From Virgibacillus halodenitrificans JCM 12304 (GTDB taxonomy: Bacteria; Bacillota; Bacilli; Bacillales; Amphibacillaceae), in NCBI RefSeq assembly GCF_001310895.1, contig NZ_BAZS01000001.1, forward strand, positions 124,001-188,000: 64,000 bases of DNA, given 5' to 3'. Position 1 is the first letter of the stretch. Each line of letters begins with the position of its first letter. Of the stretch, positions 16,338 to 25,492 are shown in pieces. Below the pieces are notes generated by a model. That model did not search any database and was not told the DNA's origin. It was given only the letters and a program-made list of their open reading frames with translations. A program made the position numbers and the translations under genes.

Positions 16338-18434
16338 GTGGGTAAGCTGTATATAGCATCCAGGGAACGTAAATTGCTGTCCATTTTATTGGACGCAAGA
16401 GGCGAAGTGAAGGTGAAAGAGCTGGCAAAGTTGCTTAATATCAGTGAACGTACAGCACATCGGGATTTAAATCAGGTCGAAACAACCGTTGCTAAATTTA
16501 ATTTGCAATTGAACAGGAAGCAAGGAATGGGTATAAAGCTTTCTGGGCAGGAAGAAAACATTCTCAGATTGCAAGCAACAATTGCCAGTTTAGAGCAAAC
16601 AGATTATACCATAGAGGAAAGACATGCAATTATTTTCCTCATCCTTTTTGAAGCAGATGAACCAGTTAAGTTGTTTACTTTTGCTAGCGAGTTGAACGTA
16701 ACAAATGCAACGATTAGCAATGACCTTGATCAAATGGAGGAACATTTAAACAAATACGGATTACGGCTCTATCGGAAGCGGGGACTTGGAGTAGAGCTGG
16801 AGGGTACGGAAGCTGCTAAAAGAAAGGCGATCAGTAGTTTTATAGCTGATTTTATTGATCCATATGAATATCTTACGATGGCAAAAGAAACTCTTAATAA
16901 ACATTCGAGCTTTCCACAAAATAGTATATCTAATCGTCTGCTCGGTCTCGTTAATCCGGAAAAGCTGGAACGGATTGAAGAAGAAGTACAACAGGTTGTT
17001 GGTAAGCTTTTACCCCATTTGGCGGATAGTGCCTATATTGCGCTCGTTGTTCACTTAGCCCTTGCAGTACAGCGTTTAGAAAAAGGAGATCATATCAAAT
17101 TTGATCCAACATATCTGGAGGAGATTCGGCCAACAAAAGAGTTTGGTATTGCACGTCAATTAATTTTTGGTTTGGAGCAACGCTTAAACCTCCATATACC
17201 GAATGATGAAATAGGCTATATTACGATGCATCTTATGGGAGCTAAACTTCGTGTAGAGCAAAATTATATGATAGAAGATTCAAGTATGGATACGGCCTAT
17301 ATTGCTAAAGAGTTAATCTCATATATCAGTCACCGTCTCTACGTGGACCTAACTGAAAACTTCTCGCTGTTAAATGATCTAGTAACCCATTTAAAGCCGG
17401 CAGTTTATCGGATTAAGCAAGGGATGAATATAAAAAATCCAATGCTTGAGGACATTGTCACAGATTATGAAGATTTATTCGAATTAATAAAGGAAGCTGT
17501 CACAGAGCTTTTTCCGGAAGTACATTTTCCGGATGATGAGATAGGCTATCTGGTTCTTCATTTTGCCTCAGCATTACTTTCCGGAGAATGGAAAGTGGAT
17601 CTGCGTGCACTGGTTATTTGTTCAAGTGGAATTGGAACGGCCAAAATTCTGGCAAGTCGGCTAATGCAAAAAATACCGGAAATTAAACAGGTTGACAATC
17701 GCTCCATGTTTGAAGTAGCGGACGTAAAGGCTGATTATGATTTGATTGTTTCCACCATTCCATTAAAAGAGGATGAAAACGACTATATTTTAGTATCACC
17801 AATGCTGCAGCAAGATGAAGTGGAACGGATTAAAAGGTGGGTACGAAAGCAAAAGCTTCAAAAAATAAACAAAAAGAAACCGCAGCAGGAAGAAGGAGAA
17901 CAATCAAACGCTTATACTGAGAAGCTAACTATCATGCAAAAGTATTCAGGGATCACTATTCGTATATTAGACGCCTTTCGAATAACCTATCTATCAGCAA
18001 AAGCATCATTAATACATGTTTTAGAAAAAGCATGTAAGCAGCTTGCAGATGAAAAAGTCATCACAGATGAAAAAAAGATTGTTCAAAAGTTAATGGAAAG
18101 GGAACAAATTAGTGGACTGGGTATTCCTGACACATCCCTTGCGTTATATCACACACGAGATGATGGAATAGATAAGTCAAGTTTTACTATATATGACTTA
18201 AAGGAACCAATAGTTGTAATGGGGATGGATGGGAAACAACAAGCTATTTCACGCGTCCTTCTTATGCTTGCCCCAAAAGAAATAGAACAGGAAAGCTTAG
18301 AAGTATTAAGCTTTTTAAGTAGTCTTCTAATTCAGGGTGACAGTATAACTCGTCTCTTTGAGAGTGGGAAGGAAACAGAGATAAGGGAATACTTATCGGA
18401 ACAGTTTTTTAATTTTATTCAACAAAAAGCTTAA
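16338..18434 (+). CDS. mtlR: Mannitol operon transcriptional activator MtlR
   Basis: The protein has about 698 residues and is a PRD-type activator controlled by PTS phosphorylation. Order: N-terminal HTH (about 1-65, VKELAKLLNISERTAHRDL); a second HTH-like region; PRD1 (about 190-300, VVHLALAVQRL and GYITMHLMGAKL); PRD2 (about 305-410, DLVTHLKPAVYRI and GYLVLHFASALL); a IIB-like domain with Cys in LVICSSGIGTAK; a C-terminal IIA-like domain with YHTRDD. The start is uncertain. GTG 16338 overlaps the ribosome site GGGGAGGTG. The in-frame CTG at 16347 has ideal spacing and would give the usual MtlR-like N-terminus LYIASRERKLL. ATG is absent here. Confidence 0.93.
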   Translation: MGKLYIASRERKLLSILLDARGEVKVKELAKLLNISERTAHRDLNQVETTVAKFNLQLNRKQGMGIKLSGQEENILRLQATIASLEQTDYTIEERHAIIFLILFEADEPVKLFTFASELNVTNATISNDLDQMEEHLNKYGLRLYRKRGLGVELEGTEAAKRKAISSFIADFIDPYEYLTMAKETLNKHSSFPQNSISNRLLGLVNPEKLERIEEEVQQVVGKLLPHLADSAYIALVVHLALAVQRLEKGDHIKFDPTYLEEIRPTKEFGIARQLIFGLEQRLNLHIPNDEIGYITMHLMGAKLRVEQNYMIEDSSMDTAYIAKELISYISHRLYVDLTENFSLLNDLVTHLKPAVYRIKQGMNIKNPMLEDIVTDYEDLFELIKEAVTELFPEVHFPDDEIGYLVLHFASALLSGEWKVDLRALVICSSGIGTAKILASRLMQKIPEIKQVDNRSMFEVADVKADYDLIVSTIPLKEDENDYILVSPMLQQDEVERIKRWVRKQKLQKINKKKPQQEEGEQSNAYTEKLTIMQKYSGITIRILDAFRITYLSAKASLIHVLEKACKQLADEKVITDEKKIVQKLMEREQISGLGIPDTSLALYHTRDDGIDKSSFTIYDLKEPIVVMGMDGKQQAISRVLLMLAPKEIEQESLEVLSFLSSLLIQGDSITRLFESGKETEIREYLSEQFFNFIQQKA

Positions 18435-18452
18435 AAAGGAGTGCATCATGTT

Positions 18453-18890
18453 ATGACGAAAGAAATTTTAAGCAAGGAAAATATCAAATTAAATGCGCAA
18501 TTTCAGAATAAAGAGGAAGCAATCCGTTACACAGGCGATATTCTAGTAACAAATGGATATGTACAGCCAAATTATGTTGATAAAATGCTGGAGCGCGAGG
18601 AAGTAACTTCCACATTCATGGGGAATTTTGTAGCCATCCCACATGGCACAGAAGATTCTAAGGGAGAAGTAATTGAAACAGGGATATCTGTTGTAATCGC
18701 TCCAGAGGGTGTTGATTTTGGTGATGGAAACACTGTTAAAATTCTTGTCGGTATTGCAGGTAAAGGAGATGAGCATCTGGAGGTGCTTTCTAAAATTGCG
18801 ATTGTTCTTTCAGAAGAAGATAATATTGAGAGTCTTGTGAAAAGTAAATCAAAGGATGAAATAATTCGTATTTTTGATGAGGTGAATTAA
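18453..18890 (+). CDS. mtlF: Mannitol-specific PTS enzyme IIA
   Basis: The protein has 145 residues and is the soluble phosphocarrier that passes phosphate from HPr to MtlA IIB. The active His is in GNFVAIPHGT, and the family pattern VVIAPEGVDFGDGNTVKILVG follows. The ATG at 18453 gives the normal N-terminus MTKEILSKENI. The GTG at 18441 lies inside the ribosome site AAAAAGGAG. It begins 18 bases after mtlR ends and its stop codon abuts the ATG of mtlD. Confidence 0.96.
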   Translation: MTKEILSKENIKLNAQFQNKEEAIRYTGDILVTNGYVQPNYVDKMLEREEVTSTFMGNFVAIPHGTEDSKGEVIETGISVVIAPEGVDFGDGNTVKILVGIAGKGDEHLEVLSKIAIVLSEEDNIESLVKSKSKDEIIRIFDEVN

Positions 18891-20048
18891 ATGCTGGCAG
18901 TTCATTTTGGTGCAGGAAATATCGGTCGTGGCTTTGTAGGTGCATTGCTTTCTCAAGCGGGTTACCACACATTGTTTGTGGATGTGAATGATACGATGAT
19001 CCAGGAATTAAATAAGAGAGAGACCTACAAGGTGACATTAGCTTCTGAAAAAGAAGAAACGTTAACTGTCAACAATATTTCAGGTGTAAACAGTATTACC
19101 CATCCGGAAGATGTAATGGAAGCAATAGCCACTGCTGATATTGTAACAACAGCAATTGGACCAAGCATTCTCTCGAAAATTGCGGAATTGATCGCAAAAG
19201 GCATTCAGCAACGTTTGAAGACAGATGGTCCGCCACTAAATGTGATTGCCTGTGAAAATATGATAGGTGGCAGTAGCTTACTCAAGGAGCATGTGTATAC
19301 CTACCTTACAGGAGATGAGAAGCAGTTCTGTGAAGATAATATCGGTTTCCCAAATGCAGCTGTTGACCGTATTGTACCAAATCAAAAAAACGAAGATATT
19401 CTTGCCGTTTCTGTAGAGCCTTACTTTGAATGGGTGGTAGAAAAGCCAGCAATCAAGGGTGCTATTCCCGAAATAGAAGGTATAACCTATGTAGAGGATC
19501 TGCAGCCATTTATTGAGAGAAAGCTGTTTACTGTTAATACAGGTCATGCGGCAGTTGCTTACGTTGGCAAGTTTTTAGGATATTCCACCATCAGTGATGC
19601 AATGAACGATCAAAAGGTACAGGAAATTATTCACCATGCATTACAGGAATCAGGAGAGGCATTAGTAAACACCTATCACTTTGCCCAAGTGGAACACAAT
19701 CGTTATATAACGAAAATTATTGATCGTTTTAAAAATCCGTATATCTCAGATGAGGTAACTCGGGTAGGACGTGGGCCTATTCGAAAGCTTGGCCCACAGG
19801 ATCGGCTTGTAAGACCAGCACTTATGTATATTGATACAGTAAAACAAGAACCAGTATACCTGGCAACAGTTATTGCCGCAGCATTAAATTATACGAATGA
19901 TGAAGATGAAGAAGCGGTTAAATTACAGAAGATGATTCATGAGCTTGGATATGGGGGGACACTGCAAGGTGTGTCTGAATTGGAGATGAGCCATCCTCTT
20001 ATACCAATTGTAATTAAAGAGTGGAACAAACTCAAAAAGTTAGTTTAG
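18891..20048 (+). CDS. mtlD: Mannitol-1-phosphate 5-dehydrogenase
   Basis: The protein has 385 residues and oxidises mannitol-1-phosphate to fructose-6-phosphate with NAD. N-terminal Rossmann motif HFGAGNIGRGFVG, then the central IACENMIGGSS and FPNAAVDRIVP stretches, and the C-terminal polyol dehydrogenase block with VNTGHAAVAYVGKFLGY. Length is normal for MtlD. The ATG follows the mtlF stop without a gap; GATGAGGTG just upstream serves as ribosome site, so translation is probably coupled. A strong terminator follows, closing the operon. Confidence 0.97.
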   Translation: MLAVHFGAGNIGRGFVGALLSQAGYHTLFVDVNDTMIQELNKRETYKVTLASEKEETLTVNNISGVNSITHPEDVMEAIATADIVTTAIGPSILSKIAELIAKGIQQRLKTDGPPLNVIACENMIGGSSLLKEHVYTYLTGDEKQFCEDNIGFPNAAVDRIVPNQKNEDILAVSVEPYFEWVVEKPAIKGAIPEIEGITYVEDLQPFIERKLFTVNTGHAAVAYVGKFLGYSTISDAMNDQKVQEIIHHALQESGEALVNTYHFAQVEHNRYITKIIDRFKNPYISDEVTRVGRGPIRKLGPQDRLVRPALMYIDTVKQEPVYLATVIAAALNYTNDEDEEAVKLQKMIHELGYGGTLQGVSELEMSHPLIPIVIKEWNKLKKLV

Positions 20049-20054
20049 AAAGTG

Positions 20055-20099
20055 AAAAAAGGAAGGATGTCTGAGTAAATGGACATCGCTTCCTTTTTG
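20055..20099 (+). terminator. Terminator of the mtl operon
   Basis: AAAAAGGAAG-GATGTC (20056-20071) pairs with GACATC-G-CTTCCTTTTT (20082-20098) around a 10-nt loop, with one bulged G. Confidence 0.9.
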
Positions 20100-20209
20100 T
20101 TTGAAAGGAGAGTTATTTATAAAATTTCATGCTAGGACGAAAGAGCGCAAATGTTCTCGGAAGAACGAGTGTAGCCTGTCTTCCTTACTTGCATGTACTT
20201 GCGTTTCCT

Positions 20210-21106
20210 CTAAACTTCCAACGTTTCTTCCCTTGCATTTTTTACTAACAGTGCCGCTCCGATCATACTGGCATCGTTTTTCCACTGAGCTCGCTGTAAA
20301 TTGACTTTAATAGGCGATGCTGTATTTACTTCTTTAATTAGAGAATCCCACCAAGGCCCTGTTGCATTTACAACGCCGCCTCCAAGTACGATCATTTCCG
20401 GATCCAACGTATATTGAAGATTAATAATTCCTATGCTTAGATGATGAATAAACGTGTCAATAATTTGTTTACACTGTTCATCGTGAGGATAGTGAACAAA
20501 TAAATCTTTTGGAGTATAGTCTTTTGCTGATAAAGATGGTTGACTATGTATGGCATCCTCGAGGGCTCTACCGGAAGCGTATCTTTCCCAACAGCCTTTT
20601 TTTCCGCAATCGCATCTCATTCCATCAGGATAAAGAGTCATATGGCCGACCTCACCGGAGTACCCGTTTAAACCGTGAATGATTTGCTTATGTTGAACTA
20701 CGCCACCGCCAATTCCTGTGCCAATCGTAGCACATATGTAATGATTAACTTCTTTCGCAGCACCTACTATTCCCTCTGTCAAAGCTGCACAATTTGCGTC
20801 ATTGTCTACATATACAGGGACATGAAATCTGTCTTCGAGCATGTTACTTAGTGGAGCGTGTTCCAGGTCGGGCAAGTTGGTAGCGCGAGTGATCATGCCT
20901 TGACTAAAATCAACAATTCCTGCCGAGGCAACTCCAATGCCTCTAATTTCCTTTCCTAATGTTAAAGTGGCGATAGTCTCTATCATAGTTCCAATGATGT
21001 TCTTTTTCGGTGTAGGGATCTCGGTATGCCTGGAAAGCTGATGTTCCTCGTCAAACAATCCAAACTTTATTTTCGTCCCTCCGATATCAATTCCAATTAC
21101 GTTCAT
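20210..21106 (-). CDS. ROK family sugar kinase
   Basis: The protein has 298 residues. N-terminal phosphate loop GIDIGGTKIKFG, ATP/sugar motif TIGTGIGGG, and the ROK zinc signature GHMTLYPDGMRCDCGKKGCWE region (His plus three Cys). It has no HTH domain, so it is a kinase, not a repressor. ROK kinases act on glucose, N-acetylglucosamine, N-acetylmannosamine or fructose; the sequence alone does not decide which. It is divergent from a ROK repressor at 21565, and both promoters carry the same 18-bp element, so it should belong to that regulon, which includes a peptide-type importer and a putative glycosidase. A role on an amino sugar is therefore plausible. Confidence 0.9.
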   Translation of the reverse strand: MNVIGIDIGGTKIKFGLFDEEHQLSRHTEIPTPKKNIIGTMIETIATLTLGKEIRGIGVASAGIVDFSQGMITRATNLPDLEHAPLSNMLEDRFHVPVYVDNDANCAALTEGIVGAAKEVNHYICATIGTGIGGGVVQHKQIIHGLNGYSGEVGHMTLYPDGMRCDCGKKGCWERYASGRALEDAIHSQPSLSAKDYTPKDLFVHYPHDEQCKQIIDTFIHHLSIGIINLQYTLDPEMIVLGGGVVNATGPWWDSLIKEVNTASPIKVNLQRAQWKNDASMIGAALLVKNAREETLEV

Positions 21107-21221
21107 GTTGCTTATTCCTCCTTCTCTTCATTCAACTCCATATTTCTCTCCCTTTAATAGATCGAGATCAAACCTGTGCGAGTCGTTCGCAGATGTTAAA
21201 CAACGCATTTAAATGTGTTAA

Positions 21222-21239
21222 TTAACATCATGTTATTAA
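21222..21239. promoter_or_regulatory. Putative ROK-repressor operator 1
   Basis: TTAACATCATGTTATTAA contains the near-palindrome AACATCATGTT and lies 116 bp upstream of the kinase start. Its exact 18-bp reverse complement is at 21536-21553. Confidence 0.65.
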
Positions 21240-21412
21240 TTAGGGGTAAATTAACAATAAAATATTCGAATTAAAATATAATTTCAAATAAATTATACGA
21301 ATTTAAAAGTAATTTAGCAACAGCAAAAATTTAAAAACTTATAGATAATGCTATATTATCAAGCGTTAAACCAAATTGCGCCGTTAATCATTAAAATTTT
21401 CAAAAAATAGGG

Positions 21413-21441
21413 TTGACGATTTTTACAGGGTAAATTATAAT
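21413..21441 (+). promoter_or_regulatory. Sigma-A promoter of the ROK repressor
   Basis: TTGACG (21413-21418), a 17-bp spacer, then TATAAT (21436-21441). This is close to consensus and leaves a leader of about 115 nt before the ATG at 21565. Operator 2 lies inside this leader. Confidence 0.75.
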
Positions 21442-21535
21442 CTTAATAACTCCATGGGAGAAATTAAACGAAATAAAATATAAAATTGAGCGAATAATGA
21501 ATAATATAGTCGATTCTTTTATGGAAATGAATGTT

Positions 21536-21553
21536 TTAATAACATGATGTTAA
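21536..21553. promoter_or_regulatory. Putative ROK-repressor operator 2
   Basis: TTAATAACATGATGTTAA is the exact reverse complement of the 21222-21239 element. It ends 11 bp before the repressor start codon and about 95 bp downstream of the predicted promoter, where a bound repressor could block elongation. The 314-bp separation would allow looping. Confidence 0.65.
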
Positions 21554-21564
21554 AAGGTGAGTAA

Positions 21565-22722
21565 ATGATAATTAAAAATCAGGAATTCTTAAAGAAAGAA
21601 AATCAGAGTTTAGTATTGGAACTTATTCTTACAAATGGACCAATATCCCGAGCAGAAATAGCTAAACAGACGAAAATGAGCCCTACATCTGCTTCCAGAA
21701 TTGTTGGTTCCCTATTGGAAAGTGGTTTGATCAGAGAAGTTAATCTCTCTAATGAAGGAATAGGAAGAAAGGCAACCTATTTATTGCCTGACGAAAACTC
21801 TGTTATCTCGGTTGGCGTAGAATTAAATCAGCATACGATTCACGTTGGCTTTATGAACTTTGTTGGAGAATTAATTATTCAAGAGAAGCATGATTATACT
21901 GTGACAGACCCAGTCGAAACCGTTCAGTTTATTTCAGGAAAAATACAGAGTCTGATGCAACAGCAAGGGTTTCAAAAAGACCAAATTGCCGGTGTTTGTA
22001 TTGGATTACCAGGATTGATCGAAAAGGATAAAGGGTTAGTAAAGCTTTCCGCTCAATTTGATTGGAAGAATGTTTTACTAAAGGAAATGTTTGAAAAAGA
22101 AACTGGTCTCTCTGTATCTATTGATAATGAACTAAAATTGAAGGCACTTGCAGAGTATGTGGTGTATCCGTCACCAGAAGAAAAGCACATGGCCATGATT
22201 GGATTAGGTGCCGGGGTAGGTTCTGCTCTAGTAACAGATGGTGAGATCTACCGTGGGGAAGGCAACTTCTCAGGTGAAATAGGCCATACTGTCGTGGATC
22301 CGTATGGTATGTCCTGCCCGTGTGGCAATTTTGGTTGTTTACAAACATACATCGCCGAAAAATTTCTTTTGGATGAGGCTTCAAAAACCAAAGTTGTTAG
22401 TAGTTTACAAGAATTGGTGGAGGAAGCGGACAAAGGAGAAAAGTGGGCAAGGAATATTTTGGATAAGGCTGTTACATATGCTGCAATCACCATTAATAAT
22501 GTCGTATGTGTGTTTAACCCAGATAGTGTGGTTCTTGCTGGAACATTAATAGAGGACCATCCACGAATCAGGGAGCAAATTCTTGCTAAATGTGAGGAGC
22601 AGATCTGGACTCCAGTAGTCGGCTCGTTTGCTTTACGCACGACGAAGCTTGGTGCAGAAGGTGTTGTGGTAGGAGCTGCTATGAGTATACAAAAGGAATT
22701 CATCAAGAATCTGCGCGTGTAA
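21565..22722 (+). CDS. ROK family transcriptional repressor (NagC/XylR type)
   Basis: The protein has 385 residues. N-terminal winged HTH, about 10-70 (GPISRAEIAKQTKMSPTSAS), then a ROK sugar-binding domain with LGAGVGSALV and the zinc motif CPCGNFGC. The ATG has AAAGGTGAG upstream. It is probably autoregulated through the 18-bp element at 21536 and controls the divergent kinase and the downstream importer cluster. The effector should be a sugar or sugar phosphate produced by that pathway; this is inference from family and context. Confidence 0.92.
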   Translation: MIIKNQEFLKKENQSLVLELILTNGPISRAEIAKQTKMSPTSASRIVGSLLESGLIREVNLSNEGIGRKATYLLPDENSVISVGVELNQHTIHVGFMNFVGELIIQEKHDYTVTDPVETVQFISGKIQSLMQQQGFQKDQIAGVCIGLPGLIEKDKGLVKLSAQFDWKNVLLKEMFEKETGLSVSIDNELKLKALAEYVVYPSPEEKHMAMIGLGAGVGSALVTDGEIYRGEGNFSGEIGHTVVDPYGMSCPCGNFGCLQTYIAEKFLLDEASKTKVVSSLQELVEEADKGEKWARNILDKAVTYAAITINNVVCVFNPDSVVLAGTLIEDHPRIREQILAKCEEQIWTPVVGSFALRTTKLGAEGVVVGAAMSIQKEFIKNLRV

Positions 22723-22764
22723 TAGTAACACGTCGGGGCCGTTTCATTAGACCCTAACTTGATT

Positions 22765-22778
22765 TGAAAACGTTTTTA
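22765..22778. promoter_or_regulatory. cre-like site upstream of the peptide importer
   Basis: TGAAAACGTTTTTA matches the cre consensus TGWAANCGNTNWCA at all but one defined position (T for C near the end). It is 163 bp upstream of the binding-protein gene, so CcpA repression is plausible. Confidence 0.5.
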
Positions 22779-22940
22779 TGAGCTATCTCACTAAGGAATA
22801 AGCAGGTGCAGAAAAGTAATCATCTTTAGATAAACCGGAGGAAGCACTGCTTTAAATATAATTTTCAGAAGAGGAGGAAGAGTGGCATTTTTATGTAGTG
22901 TAAAGACCTAACCATTTTTAATAATAAGGGGGAATTTAGA

Positions 22941-24494
22941 ATGAAATCACGAATTAGTTTACTTTTATTCATCATGATGGCTTTTCTGGCTATCACGGCA
23001 TGTTCGTCTGATGAAAACAGTGAAGGAAAAGCAAAGGACGAAAAGAAGGAAATAACGATAGCCATTGATCAAAATTTTGTAACCCTTGATCCACATAATG
23101 CAGGAGATACAGTTTCCATTTTTGGAACGAGAGCGATGTATGAAGGACTTGTGGGTTTTGACCAAAACATGGAGGTTATCCCTGTATTGGCAGAAGACTA
23201 TGAAGTTAGTGAGGATGCGTTAGAATACACGTTCAAATTAAGAGAAGGTGTTACCTTTCATGATGGTGAGCCGTTTAATGCAGAAGCTGTACAAGCAAAT
23301 TTCGACCGCATTATGGATGAAGACCAGGATCTAAGAGCTAAACGTAATTTTCAGTATGTAGATAAAATGGAAGTTTTAGGTGATTATGAAGTTAAATTCA
23401 CATTAAACCAACCGTTCAGTGCGATGTTAAATAAATTTGCAATGGTGCCTTTTATTAGTCCTAAAGCAATTAAGGAAGATAAAGACTTAGGATTAAATCC
23501 AGTAGGAACAGGGCCATTTCAGTTTAATAAATGGAACCAGGGTGATTCGCTTGTAGTCGACAAATATGCGGATTATTGGGGAGAAGATGCTACAAATGTA
23601 GAAAAGGTTGTTTATAAGCCAGTACCTGAAAACGGGTCACGAGCAGCTATGCTAAAAACAGGTGAAGCTGATTTCGTGTATCCTGTTCCACAGCAAAATG
23701 TAAAGGATTTTGAAAACAATGATGATGTGGTCATTGAAAAAACTCCTTCAACGATAGCAAGGTATGTATCTATTAACACATTTAAAGAACCTTTTAATGA
23801 TGTCAAGGTTAGAAAAGCAATGAATATGGCTGTAAATAAAGAAGCATATATTGATGTAGTGAAAAACGGATATGCAAGTATTCTTGATTCTACGATGTCT
23901 TCAGAAACACAATATTATTCAAAGCAAGAGCCTTACACATTTGATGTAGAAGAAGCGAAGAAGCTAATGAAAGAAGCTGGATATGCGGACGGCTTCGAAG
24001 CAGAGATTTGGGGTAATTCAAGTTCAGAAACCATTCAGGGAATGGAGTTCATTAAACAACAATTGGCGCAAATCGATATTGATGTAAGCATTAAATCAAT
24101 GGAAGAAGGAACATTATCTGATGAAATTTATACACCGGAAACACCAGAGGATGCGAAGGTGCAAATGTGGTATGTAAGCTGGTCTCCTTCTTCCGGTGAT
24201 GCGGATGGTGCAACTCGTTCCTTGTTCAGCAGTGAGTATTTCCCGCCAAATGGTGCAAACACTGCTTACTTTAATAATAGTGATGTAGATAAATGGATTA
24301 ACGCAGCGAACGAGACCTCCGTAAAGGAAGAACAAGCAGACATTTATTCTAATATCCAAAGCACAGTTTACGATGAAGCTCCTTGGATTTTCCTTGCGAC
24401 AGATACTATTTTATCTGGACATACAAAGAATCTGGATGGTGTTTATGTACTACCAGATGGCTCCGTCAGTATTAAGAACGCTACATTGAAATAA
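22941..24494 (+). CDS. Family 5 (peptide-type) substrate-binding lipoprotein
   Basis: The protein has 517 residues. Lipoprotein signal MKSRISLLLFIMMAFLAITAC, with Cys21 as the lipidated residue, then a family 5 (DppA/OppA/GsiB) binding domain with typical motifs NFVTLDPHNAGD, YTFKLREGVTFHDGEPFNA and VRKAMNMAVNKE. It captures an oligopeptide, nickel-like complex or glycosyl compound outside the membrane for the permeases encoded next. AAGGGGGA precedes the ATG. A stable hairpin separates it from the permease genes, probably to keep the binding protein in excess. Confidence 0.93.
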   Translation: MKSRISLLLFIMMAFLAITACSSDENSEGKAKDEKKEITIAIDQNFVTLDPHNAGDTVSIFGTRAMYEGLVGFDQNMEVIPVLAEDYEVSEDALEYTFKLREGVTFHDGEPFNAEAVQANFDRIMDEDQDLRAKRNFQYVDKMEVLGDYEVKFTLNQPFSAMLNKFAMVPFISPKAIKEDKDLGLNPVGTGPFQFNKWNQGDSLVVDKYADYWGEDATNVEKVVYKPVPENGSRAAMLKTGEADFVYPVPQQNVKDFENNDDVVIEKTPSTIARYVSINTFKEPFNDVKVRKAMNMAVNKEAYIDVVKNGYASILDSTMSSETQYYSKQEPYTFDVEEAKKLMKEAGYADGFEAEIWGNSSSETIQGMEFIKQQLAQIDIDVSIKSMEEGTLSDEIYTPETPEDAKVQMWYVSWSPSSGDADGATRSLFSSEYFPPNGANTAYFNNSDVDKWINAANETSVKEEQADIYSNIQSTVYDEAPWIFLATDTILSGHTKNLDGVYVLPDGSVSIKNATLK

Positions 24495-24501
24495 TACAAG
24501 T

Positions 24502-24523
24502 GGGAGCTGATATTTCAGCTCCC
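24502..24523 (+). promoter_or_regulatory. Intercistronic hairpin between binding protein and permease
   Basis: GGGAGCTG-ATATTT-CAGCTCCC is an 8-bp perfect stem without a T tract, 7 bases after the binding-protein stop. It is more likely an mRNA 3'-end stabiliser or attenuator than a full terminator. Confidence 0.6.
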
Positions 24524-24544
24524 TCTATTGGAGGTGACCCAAGC

Positions 24545-25465
24545 ATGTGGCAATACATAGTAAAAAGAGTTATTGGGCTAATTCCGCTTATCTTAGTTGT
24601 ATCCTTCGTTATCTTCATGTTCATTCACCTCATACCAGGTGATCCAGCGAGGTTGATTGCCGGAAAAGAAGCGACAATAGAAGAAGTTCAGGAAATCAGA
24701 GTAAGCCTCGGATTAGATAAGCCAATAATAGAACAATATTTTGTCTATTTAAAAGACTTGCTAACTGGGGATCTTGGCTACTCCATCCAATCAGGGGCTC
24801 CTGTTAGTGAATTAATTGGTGAACGTATTATGCCAACACTTGGTTTAACGTTTATTAGTATTATCTGGGCATTAGTTGTAGGTATTTTAATCGGTGTCGT
24901 ATCGGCTGTATTCCGTAATAAATGGCCAGACCACCTTGGCATGGTTGTAGCTGTTTCTGGTATTTCATTACCGAACTTCTGGGTGGGATTAGTGCTCATT
25001 CAATTATTTTCTGTACAGCTTGGCTGGTTACCAACCGGTGGAGCAGACGATTGGAAAAGTTATCTGATGCCTTCCTTCGCGTTAGGGGCAGGAATTATGG
25101 CAATGATTGCAAGATTTATGCGTTCCTCCTTAATGGAGACAATGAAGCAGGATTACATTCGTACTGGAAGAGCAAAAGGTCTCGGAGGTAATGCCATTGT
25201 TTTTGGACATGCGCTTAAGAACTCTCTCATTCCCGTCGTAACCATTGCTGGTCTGCAGTTTGGTTTTTTATTGGGAGGGTCTGTTGTTGTTGAAACCGTG
25301 TTTAGCTTCCCAGGGCTTGGCAGATTACTAATTGATTCGATCCAGTTTAGAGACTATCCGGTCGTTCAAGCAGAGATTCTACTATTTTCTTTACAATTCA
25401 TCCTGGTAAATCTACTGGTTGATATCGTCTACAGCTTTTTAAATCCAAAAATACGCTATCAGTAA
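24545..25465 (+). CDS. Peptide-type ABC permease, DppB family
   Basis: The protein has 306 residues. It begins MWQYIVKRVIGLIPLILVV, the standard DppB start, with GGAGGTGACC just upstream; longer in-frame readings run through the hairpin. About six membrane helices. The cytoplasmic loop that contacts the ATPase reads RTGRAKGLGGNAIVFGHALKN, the EAA-type motif. It pairs with the DppC-like permease that follows. Confidence 0.94.
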   Translation: MWQYIVKRVIGLIPLILVVSFVIFMFIHLIPGDPARLIAGKEATIEEVQEIRVSLGLDKPIIEQYFVYLKDLLTGDLGYSIQSGAPVSELIGERIMPTLGLTFISIIWALVVGILIGVVSAVFRNKWPDHLGMVVAVSGISLPNFWVGLVLIQLFSVQLGWLPTGGADDWKSYLMPSFALGAGIMAMIARFMRSSLMETMKQDYIRTGRAKGLGGNAIVFGHALKNSLIPVVTIAGLQFGFLLGGSVVVETVFSFPGLGRLLIDSIQFRDYPVVQAEILLFSLQFILVNLLVDIVYSFLNPKIRYQ

Positions 25466-25492
25466 TTTGATCAGCAACAGGGGAGGTTTATT

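Noticed and set aside
20140-20209. GTTCT-CGGA-AGAAC hairpin downstream of the ROK kinase
   Set aside because: Only a 5-bp stem without a T tract in either direction; not enough to call a terminator.
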